From Massilia arenae (GTDB lineage Bacteria > Pseudomonadota > Gammaproteobacteria > Burkholderiales > Burkholderiaceae_D), in assembly GCF_008014745.1 (NCBI RefSeq), contig NZ_VPFD01000048.1, forward strand, positions 1 to 38,226: DNA of 38,226 nucleotides. The letters run 5' to 3'. Positions 32,487 through 38,226 of this stretch are shown here, one piece after another (the first letter of the stretch is position 1; each line of letters begins with the position of its first letter). Position numbers and translations under genes: made by a program. Under the pieces are notes generated by a model. The model searched no databases, was not told the origin of the DNA, and worked only from the letters and a program-made list of their open reading frames with translations.

Positions 32487-33200
32487 ATGAAAACTTCCAT
32501 CGGCACAGTGCTTTTGGTCATGGCGCTGGCAGGCTGCCAATCGAGCCAGACCACGCAACCTGGCGATGTCGGTACGGCCCAGGCCCAGCGCTCGGGCTTC
32601 CTGGGCGACTATTCCCAGCTCAAGCCGGCGCCCGACCGCGACGGCGTCGAGCTGTACATCGACCGCTCGGTCGACTACACGCGCTACACCAAGCTGCTGC
32701 TCGATCCGATCCAGGTGCTGGCCACGCCCGCGCCCGGCCAGCCGCCGCCCGCGCCCGACGCGGTCGCGCGCATGAGCGCCAACTTCCAGCAGTCGCTGCA
32801 GCGGGCGCTGGCGCCGACCTACCAGGTCGTGACCGCACCCGGTCCCGACGTGCTGCGCGTGCGCATCGCGATCACCAATCTGCAGACCGTCAAGCCGCCA
32901 ACCGGCGCCAGCGACTTCCTGCCGATCAAGGCGCTGTACAACGCCGGGCGCGCGGCGGCCGGCACCTCGCCGCGCCTGGTCGAGATGACCGCCGAGATGG
33001 AAGCGCTGGCGCCGGATGGCCGGCGGGTCGTCGCCGCCACCGCCACCCGGCGCGGCGACAAGACCCTGCCGCAAGGCGAACAGATCACCTGGACCGAGCT
33101 GCAGTCGATCAGCGACTACTGGGCGGGCAACTTCCGCACCCGGCTCGACGAGATGCGTGGCAGCGGGACGACGCGCGCCAGCGCTAGCACCGGCGAATAG
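32487..33200 (+). CDS. DUF3313-family lipoprotein
   Basis: 237 residues. A lipoprotein signal with lipobox LAGC (Cys17) is plain. The mature start (SGFLGDYSQLKPAPDRDGVE) and the YIDRSVDYTRYTKLLLDPIQ region are typical of DUF3313 proteins, which are predicted outer-membrane lipoproteins of unknown role. GAGGGA precedes the ATG. The next gene starts 9 bp after the stop with its own AGGAGG, so the two are cotranscribed. Confidence 0.88.
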   Translation: MKTSIGTVLLVMALAGCQSSQTTQPGDVGTAQAQRSGFLGDYSQLKPAPDRDGVELYIDRSVDYTRYTKLLLDPIQVLATPAPGQPPPAPDAVARMSANFQQSLQRALAPTYQVVTAPGPDVLRVRIAITNLQTVKPPTGASDFLPIKALYNAGRAAAGTSPRLVEMTAEMEALAPDGRRVVAATATRRGDKTLPQGEQITWTELQSISDYWAGNFRTRLDEMRGSGTTRASASTGE

Positions 33201-33209
33201 GAGGCCGCC

Positions 33210-33680
33210 ATGTCCATCGCCCGCCAGCTGTCCTGCGCCGCCCTGCTCGCAGCCTGCTGCTGCGCCGCCCAGGCCCAGCGCCCGGTCGCCTATCCGTCCC
33301 AGGGCCAGGGCCAGGCGCGCCAGGACAGCGATGACGGCGAATGCCAGGTCTGGGCCAGGAAGCAGACCGGCGTCGATCCTGCCACGCTGGCGGCCAATCC
33401 ACCGCCCCAGGAAACCGGACCGGCCGTGGGCGGCGGCGAGCGGGTGCGCGGCGCCCTGCGCGGGGCGCTGGGCGGTGCGGCCATCGGTGCGATCGGCGGC
33501 GATGCCGGCGGAGGCGCAGCGGTCGGCGCCGGCGTCGGCACCATCGTCGGGGGCCACCGCGCGCGCCAGAACCAGGCCGGCCGCAATGCGGCCAACAGCG
33601 GCGCGCAGCAGGGAGCGCTCGACGAATACAACCGCGCCTGGAATGCCTGCATGCGCGGGCGCGGCTACACTGTGGAGTAG
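33210..33680 (+). CDS. Secreted glycine-zipper protein
   Basis: 156 residues. Signal peptide with cleavage near AQA-QRP. Two Cys (GECQVWARKQTGVDP and WNACMRGRGY) flank a glycine-zipper helix pair (GALRGALGGAAIGAIGGDAG then AVGAGVGTIVGG), a membrane-associating motif of envelope proteins. Function unknown; partner of the upstream DUF3313 lipoprotein by position. AGGAGG precedes the ATG. Its stop (TAG, 33678-33680) abuts the stop of the convergent FGE gene with no space between. Confidence 0.88.
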   Translation: MSIARQLSCAALLAACCCAAQAQRPVAYPSQGQGQARQDSDDGECQVWARKQTGVDPATLAANPPPQETGPAVGGGERVRGALRGALGGAAIGAIGGDAGGGAAVGAGVGTIVGGHRARQNQAGRNAANSGAQQGALDEYNRAWNACMRGRGYTVE

Positions 33681-34694
33681 CTACGCCCGCAGGATGCAGC
33701 GAAAGCCCAGATGGCAGGTCGCGGTGTCGAGCGGATGTGGGTAGCGCGCCGCCGGCCGGTAACGCCGGCAATAGTTCGGCGCGCACAGGTGCGAGCCGCC
33801 CTTGATGGTCTTGCGCCCGATCCGGGGGAGGCCTCCACGCTGGCTCGTCGCATAGCTGCCGTCCAGGGCGCCACCGCGCGGATTCTGCGGCACGCAGCAG
33901 GGCTTGTGCGCTGCAGCCGGATGGCGCGCCCGGTACCAGTCCCCCGTCCATTCCCAGACATTGCCCGCCATTTGGTAAAGGCCATAGCCATTCGGCGCGA
34001 AGGCGCGCACCGGCATCGTGCCCCCGGAAAGCGATGGCGGCCGCCGCTGCCATGGGAACTCGCCGTGCCAGGTATTGGCCATCGGCGCCCCGTCCGGCAT
34101 GAAGTCGGCGCCCCACACGTAATCGGCGCCATCCAGGCCGCCGCGCGCCGCGAATTCCCATTCGGCCTCGGTCGGCAGTTCCAGCCCGGCCCAGCGCGCA
34201 TAGGCCAGCGCATCCTCGTGCACCACCTGCACCACCGGATGGTCGTCCAGGCCGGCCAGCGAGCTGTCGGGCCCGCGCGGATGCTTCCAGTCGGCGCCGC
34301 CCACATAGGCCCACCAGTTGCCGATGTCACGCAGGTCGACCCGTCCCGGCGGCTTGAAGAACACCATCCCGCCCGGCACCAGCATGCCGGGAATGGCGCC
34401 CGGATACAGGGCCGGATCGGGGTCGCGCTCGGCCAGCGTCACATAGCCGGTCGCATCGACGAAGCGCGCGAACTCGGCATTGGTGACGGCCGTCTCGGCC
34501 ATCCAGAAGCCGGACACCCGCACCGGATGGGCGGGCTTCTCCTCGGGATAGTGGCGGTCGGACCCCATCGTATACTCCCCGCCCGGGATCCAGGCCAGGC
34601 CAGGCTGCGGCGCCGGGCCTGGCGCCGGCGCCGCTTCCAGCCAGGCGGCGCGGCGGTCGATGCCGGCCGCCGCGGTGCTTGCCGTTTCCAGCAT
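33681..34694 (-). CDS. Formylglycine-generating enzyme (sulfatase-activating)
   Basis: 337 residues from ATG 34694 (GAGGAG upstream). FGE-sulfatase fold: AWIPGGEYTMGSDRHYPEE, ETAVTNAEFARFV, LPTEAEWEFAARGG, MAGNVWEWTGDWY. The copper/active-site Cys pair is intact: Cys304 and Cys309 in KGGSHLCAPNYCRRYRPAAR, as in true FGEs and unlike many inactive family members. It converts the sulfatase active-site Cys to formylglycine. The sulfatase gene lies 12 bp upstream in the same operon, an obvious substrate. No signal peptide, so modification would occur in the cytoplasm. Confidence 0.94.
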   Translation of the reverse strand: MLETASTAAAGIDRRAAWLEAAPAPGPAPQPGLAWIPGGEYTMGSDRHYPEEKPAHPVRVSGFWMAETAVTNAEFARFVDATGYVTLAERDPDPALYPGAIPGMLVPGGMVFFKPPGRVDLRDIGNWWAYVGGADWKHPRGPDSSLAGLDDHPVVQVVHEDALAYARWAGLELPTEAEWEFAARGGLDGADYVWGADFMPDGAPMANTWHGEFPWQRRPPSLSGGTMPVRAFAPNGYGLYQMAGNVWEWTGDWYRARHPAAAHKPCCVPQNPRGGALDGSYATSQRGGLPRIGRKTIKGGSHLCAPNYCRRYRPAARYPHPLDTATCHLGFRCILRA

Positions 34695-34706
34695 ATGCGC
34701 TCCTCG

Positions 34707-36266
34707 TCAGTGATAGGCGCCGCCGGCGGCATCGTTCATCTTTGCCAGCGCCTGGTCGATGGTGAACGAGGCCGCTTTCTGGCGTGGCGGGAAGTCCTTG
34801 AAGGTCTCCAGGAACTGGGTCACGATGCCCTGACCCGCCAGCGCCAGGTAGCCGCTGTGCATCATCCACTCCCAATAACTGTTCGACGTGATGTCGGCCC
34901 GCTCGTAGGGATCGGTGCGCAGGTTGTACAGCTTCGGCACACGCAGGGGCACGAAGGGTTCGGCCCAGACCTGCAGCGTGCCGGGGACGCGCTGTTCCAT
35001 GAACACCAGCTTCCAGTTATCGTAGCGCAGCGCCACCAGGTCGCCGTCGTCCGAGAAATAGATGAATCCCTTGCGCGGCGAGTTCGGCTCTTCGCCGCTC
35101 AGGTAAGGCAGCAGGTTGTAGCCGTCCAGGTGGATGCAGAAGCGCTTGTCGCCCGCCTGGTGGCCGGCCTTGCACTTGTCGACGATGCCCGGCTCACCAG
35201 CCATGGCCAGGAAGGTCGGCAGCCAGTCGTGGTGCTGCACGATCTCGTTCGAGACGACGCTGGCCGGGATGCGGCCCGGCCAGCGCACCGCCATCGGCAC
35301 CCGGAACGCGCCTTCCCAGTTGGTGTTCTTCTCGCTCCGGAACGGCGTCATGGCGCCGTCCGGCCACGTGTTCATATGTGGCCCGTTGTCGGTGCTGTAC
35401 ATGACGAAGGTATCGCCGGCGATGCCCAGCTCGTCGAGCAGGGTGAGCAGCTGTCCCACGTGGCGGTCATGGTCGATCATGGTGTCGTGGTAAGTCGACT
35501 GCCAGCGCCCGGCCTGGCCGACGCTTTCCGGCTTGGGATGGGTGAACGCATGCATATGGGTGGTATTCACCCAGCAAAAGAAGGGCTTGCCCTCGCCATG
35601 CTTGCGCGTGATGAAGTCCTTGGCGGCATCGACGAATTCGTCGTCGCAGGTCTCCATGCGCTTCTTGGTCAGCGCCCCGGTATCCTCGATGCGCTGGCGT
35701 CCCACCCGCCCCCAGCGCGGCTGAACGGTCCCGTCGTCCTGGTCGCTGGCCTGGCAGCGCAGCACCCCGCGTGGGCCGTAACGGGCCTTGAATTCGGGGA
35801 AGTCCTCGACCTTCGGGTAATTGGGAGATTCCGGGTCTTCTTCGGCATTGAGGTGGTACAGGTTGCCGAAGAACTCGTCGAAGCCATGCACCGTGGGCAG
35901 GAACTCGTTGCGGTCGCCCAGGTGGTTCTTGCCGAACTGCCCGGTCGCATAGCCGAGCGGCTTGAGCAGCTCGGCGATGGTTGCGTCCTCGGCCCGCAGC
36001 CCGGTCGGCGCGCCCGGAATCCCGACCTTCGACAGGCCGGTGCGAAACACGCTCTGGCCGGTGATGAAGGACGAGCGCCCGGCGGTGCACGACTGCTCGC
36101 CATAGCAGTCGGTAAAGCGCATGCCCTCGTTGGCGATGCGGTCGATGTTCGGCGTGCGATAGCCCATCAGGCCGTCCGAATAACAGCTCAGGTTACTGAT
36201 GCCGATGTCGTCGCCCCAGATCACCAGGATGTTCGGCCTGGCGCCTTGGGTGGATGTGTTTGCCAT
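34707..36266 (-). CDS. Type I (formylglycine-dependent) sulfatase, arylsulfatase-like
   Basis: 519 residues. Metal ligands Asp19-Asp20 (IWGDDIG), signature C60-T-A-G-R64 (the C/S-x-P/A-x-R motif, here Cys type with Ala at the third place), then SSFITGQS; further ligands in YSTDNGPHMNTWPDG. No signal peptide is seen, so it may be cytoplasmic like the Pseudomonas aeruginosa arylsulfatase, or exported unconventionally. Cys60 would be oxidised by the FGE encoded next. GGGAGG precedes ATG 36266. The natural substrate (aryl, alkyl or carbohydrate sulfate) cannot be told from sequence. Confidence 0.94.
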   Translation of the reverse strand: MANTSTQGARPNILVIWGDDIGISNLSCYSDGLMGYRTPNIDRIANEGMRFTDCYGEQSCTAGRSSFITGQSVFRTGLSKVGIPGAPTGLRAEDATIAELLKPLGYATGQFGKNHLGDRNEFLPTVHGFDEFFGNLYHLNAEEDPESPNYPKVEDFPEFKARYGPRGVLRCQASDQDDGTVQPRWGRVGRQRIEDTGALTKKRMETCDDEFVDAAKDFITRKHGEGKPFFCWVNTTHMHAFTHPKPESVGQAGRWQSTYHDTMIDHDRHVGQLLTLLDELGIAGDTFVMYSTDNGPHMNTWPDGAMTPFRSEKNTNWEGAFRVPMAVRWPGRIPASVVSNEIVQHHDWLPTFLAMAGEPGIVDKCKAGHQAGDKRFCIHLDGYNLLPYLSGEEPNSPRKGFIYFSDDGDLVALRYDNWKLVFMEQRVPGTLQVWAEPFVPLRVPKLYNLRTDPYERADITSNSYWEWMMHSGYLALAGQGIVTQFLETFKDFPPRQKAASFTIDQALAKMNDAAGGAYH

Positions 36267-36296
36267 TCTAGCCTCCCTCTCAGAAATGCATGTGGA

Positions 36297-36767
36297 TCAG
36301 GCGACCGGGCCGAAGCCGGCCACCATGTCCCCGATCGCGAACAGGCCGATCAGCAGCATCGCCAGCGCCACGATCAGGGTCAGCGACACAGGAAAGGCGC
36401 TTTGGGCGTGAATCAGGCCCTCGGCCGCCATCTCGCGCCGCTCCTTGCGCAGGCCGCGCATGAACGCCAGGTGAAAACCGATGCCGCCCACCAGCATCGC
36501 GATCCCGAGCAGCACCAGCGACACCCCGAAGCCGCGCGCCGCGCCGCTGCCTTCCTCCAGCACCTTGGCCTGCGCCAGCTTGAGGAAGAGTTGAAAAATG
36601 GTGAAGCCAAAGCTGATCAGCGACAGCGAGGTGCGGATCACCGACATCAGCGTGCGGTCCGCGCTCATGCGGGTGCGCTGGAACGACATGCCGGTGCGGC
36701 GCGCCGACAGCTCGACCGCCGGGTCGTCGAAGGGATTGGCGCCGCGCGGTGCGCTGACGGTGTCCAT
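36297..36767 (-). CDS. DUF202-family (YidH-like) membrane protein
   Basis: 156 residues. The DUF202 start ELSARRTGMSFQRTRMSADR and LMSVIRTSLSLISFGFTI leads into three membrane helices (~45-65, 80-100, 128-148). Function of the family is unknown. It is 12 bp after the DUF1254 gene and 30 bp before the sulfatase gene, all on one strand, with GGGAGAGAGGA as ribosome site. The association suggests a role with the sulfatase, perhaps transport or anchoring, but that is inference only. Confidence 0.88.
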   Translation of the reverse strand: MDTVSAPRGANPFDDPAVELSARRTGMSFQRTRMSADRTLMSVIRTSLSLISFGFTIFQLFLKLAQAKVLEEGSGAARGFGVSLVLLGIAMLVGGIGFHLAFMRGLRKERREMAAEGLIHAQSAFPVSLTLIVALAMLLIGLFAIGDMVAGFGPVA

Positions 36768-36779
36768 GTCCTCTCTCCC

Positions 36780-37784
36780 TCAGTCCACCGGTTCGGCCGC
36801 CGGGAAGGTCCACTCTCCGGACACCAGCTCGGCGCGCGGCCGGTACAGGCGCACCGTGTAGTTCCAGCCCGGCATCACCGGCAGGCAGTTGACGGCGCTG
36901 GCATGGTCATCGCCGTTGCCGCAGCCGCCGAACTGCACCAGCACCGTGCCGTCCATGTCGCGCCGCGCCGTGTAGCCGTTTACCGTGTAGGCGTCGCGCG
37001 CATTCGGCTCGAAATAGCCGCGCGCGTTGTAGACGCTGATCGACCAGAAGCCGTCTACCGGCACCTCGCCCAGGCGCAGCCGGTGCACGGTGCGGCCGTC
37101 GTTGCGCGCCGGCGTCGCGCCGAGGTAGATCGCGTGCCGTTCGGGGTTGCCGCCCCAGCCGACCGCTGTGCCCACCAGGTGGCGCACCGGGTCGACCTGT
37201 TCGCGGGTGCCGAAGGTGCGGCGCCAATCCGGCAGGCTGGCGCCCAGCGCGGCCAGGGCGTCGCGCACGCGCCCCTGGGTGGCCGCGTCCCACTCCGGGA
37301 CCTCGAAGTGTCCTGCGCGGCCCTGTTCGATCGCGATCCGGTCCTGCAGCGCGTGCGCACGCTCGAAGTCGCCCGGCGCGGTGGGATCGACCAGGGTGCG
37401 CACCGCGACCATCATGTAGCGCGTGCCGACCTGCTCGCGGCTGAAGGTCACGGTGCAGGCGCCATACCAGACGCCGAAGGCATACTGATCCTCGTCCAGC
37501 GCCATCAGCGACATGAAGCGCCCGCCGGCATCCGGCAGGGTGACCGTCGCCGGCCCGGCGTCGAGGTCGATCACGGCGGCCGAGTACAGGGTGTCGCGGT
37601 TGGCCCGCACCACCGACTGGGCCTCGATCGGCATCAGCTCGCGCCGATGGTCGAACCTGCCGATGCCGCCGGCCAGCTTGATCGTCGATGCGAAGTACAT
37701 ATCGGTCTCGGCGCGCGTGAAGTTATCGACCGTGACTGCGACCGGCTGGGCGCGCGTCAGTTCGGGATTGACTGGCTTGTTCAT
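36780..37784 (-). CDS. DUF1254/DUF1214-domain protein
   Basis: 334 residues from ATG 37784 (GGAG 7 nt upstream; the ATG at 37802 has none). N-terminal DUF1254-type part (NFTRAETDMYFAS, ANRDTLYSAAVIDLDAGP, LPDAGGRFMSLMALDEDQY) and C-terminal DUF1214-type part (DGFWSISVYNARGYFEPNAR, near the end WNYTVRLYRP). Most relatives are longer (about 450 residues) and secreted; this one is short and has no signal peptide. Function unknown. It is the first gene of the sulfatase operon. Confidence 0.87.
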   Translation of the reverse strand: MNKPVNPELTRAQPVAVTVDNFTRAETDMYFASTIKLAGGIGRFDHRRELMPIEAQSVVRANRDTLYSAAVIDLDAGPATVTLPDAGGRFMSLMALDEDQYAFGVWYGACTVTFSREQVGTRYMMVAVRTLVDPTAPGDFERAHALQDRIAIEQGRAGHFEVPEWDAATQGRVRDALAALGASLPDWRRTFGTREQVDPVRHLVGTAVGWGGNPERHAIYLGATPARNDGRTVHRLRLGEVPVDGFWSISVYNARGYFEPNARDAYTVNGYTARRDMDGTVLVQFGGCGNGDDHASAVNCLPVMPGWNYTVRLYRPRAELVSGEWTFPAAEPVD

Positions 37785-37813
37785 GGGGGTCTCCGCACTC
37801 ATGTGGAAATAGA

Positions 37814-38226
37814 CTAGCGCCGCCGGAAGCCGCCACGATGGCCGCCGAAATTGCGCTGCAGGTTCATCGCGGAGCGGTCGAAGTTACGGGTACGCATGTC
37901 GCCGAGGTGGCGCGCACCGCGATCGCCATCGAGCCGCTGGCGCATCGTCGCGGCGCCCTGCCTGTCGCCGGCAGCGCTCCAGCCCTGGGCGCCGTGCCGC
38001 TCCCAACCGGCACCGGTATTGCGGTACACCTGGCCGTCGCGCCCGGCATACACATCGTTGCCGACCCGCGCCACCGCGCCACCGCGCCGCCCCCGGCGAC
38101 GCGCGCGCCGGCCACCCGTTCGGCCTGGCCGCTGGCGCGGTCGACCACCACACCGCTTCCGCCCTGCACCGCCCTGCCGCTGGCCGGGTCGGCGATCACG
38201 CCGCGCCGGCCAGCGGCCACCGCGCC
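37814..38226 (-). pseudogene. C-terminal part of a secreted-type hypothetical protein, frameshifted (runs off right edge)
   Basis: From the right edge one frame reads GVIADPASGRAVQGGSGVVV ... VAGARVAGGGAVAR and then goes out of frame. Another frame picks up at exactly GGAVARVGNDVYAGRDGQVY and continues NTGAGWERHG ... to the stop at 37814. The switch coincides with a perfect 8-bp tandem duplication (CGCGCCAC at 38067-38074 and 38075-38082). Removing one copy joins the two frames seamlessly. The product resembles Gly/Arg-rich exported hypothetical proteins with a 'vYaGrDGnVYrnt..GW' pattern. The N-terminus is outside the window. Confidence 0.6.
38067..38082. repeat. 8-bp tandem duplication causing a frameshift
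   Basis: CGCGCCAC twice in direct contact, followed by a partial third copy (CGCGCC). Eight is not a multiple of three, so the extra unit breaks the gene at 37814-38226. Confidence 0.8.

Noticed and set aside
33711..37817. Very long plus-strand open frame (about 1368 codons) opposite the sulfatase operon
   Set aside because: Antisense shadow of four well-supported minus-strand genes; composition is His/Arg/Gln/Ala-rich with no domain and no ribosome site. High GC keeps the frame open.

Overview
The window is high-GC DNA in which genes are packed with short or overlapping junctions. The set of genes (Tad/Flp pilus, PaoABC-like oxidoreductase, patatin of the PlpD type, IS1595 element, large winged-helix/NTPase regulators) suggests a betaproteobacterium, most likely Oxalobacteraceae of the Massilia type. 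The taxon is an inference from gene content and style; no rRNA gene is present to fix it. I see no tRNA, rRNA or CRISPR.

Layout. (1) 1-9050 is one end of a Tad/Flp tight-adherence pilus locus. On the minus strand, in order of transcription, come a NarL-type sensor kinase, its LuxR-type response regulator, a 214-bp gap with a perfect dyad, a 48-residue single-membrane-segment protein, the Flp pilin, an intrinsic terminator, prepilin peptidase CpaA, an AAA+ ATPase, CpaB and the start of secretin CpaC, which leaves the left edge. Two TadE/F-type pseudopilins and a TadG-like VWA protein run divergently on the plus strand. The motor and platform genes (cpaE/cpaF/tadB/tadC) are not here and may lie beyond the left edge. 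(2) 9100-12955 encodes a three-subunit molybdenum hydroxylase (2Fe-2S, FAD, Moco subunits; PaoABC-like). It is followed by two overlapping tiny ORFs and an SDR oxidoreductase. (3) 14342-15697 pairs a secreted Asp/Gly-rich protein of unknown function with an isochorismatase-fold hydrolase. (4) 15655-22394 is a tandem cluster of three paralogous OmpR-type winged-helix regulators, each fused to a STAND/NB-ARC-like P-loop ATPase. A complete IS1595-family element (17077-18146, 8-bp target duplication) is inserted exactly across the stop codon of the largest one. (5) 22495-25704 holds a dienelactone hydrolase and, divergently, a chloroperoxidase-type esterase followed by a clade-3-like catalase. (6) 25803-29155 holds a TRIC/UPF0126 membrane protein, a cysteine synthase family enzyme with a long structured leader, aquaporin Z and an orphan FixJ-like regulator with a degenerate receiver. 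(7) 29381-33680 holds an outer-membrane beta-barrel protein, a PlpD-like patatin autotransporter, a DUF3313 lipoprotein and a glycine-zipper protein. (8) 33681-37784 is a four-gene operon: DUF1254/DUF1214 protein, DUF202 membrane protein, type I sulfatase and its formylglycine-generating enzyme. (9) The right edge carries the C-terminal part of a secreted-type hypothetical gene broken by an 8-bp tandem duplication.

The least ordinary parts are the regulator cluster with the stop-codon IS insertion, the extra AAA+ ATPase and tiny membrane protein in the pilus locus, the sulfatase/FGE/DUF202/DUF1254 operon, the secreted Asp/Gly-rich protein with its hydrolase partner, and a 20-bp motif shared by the aquaporin and patatin upstream regions.
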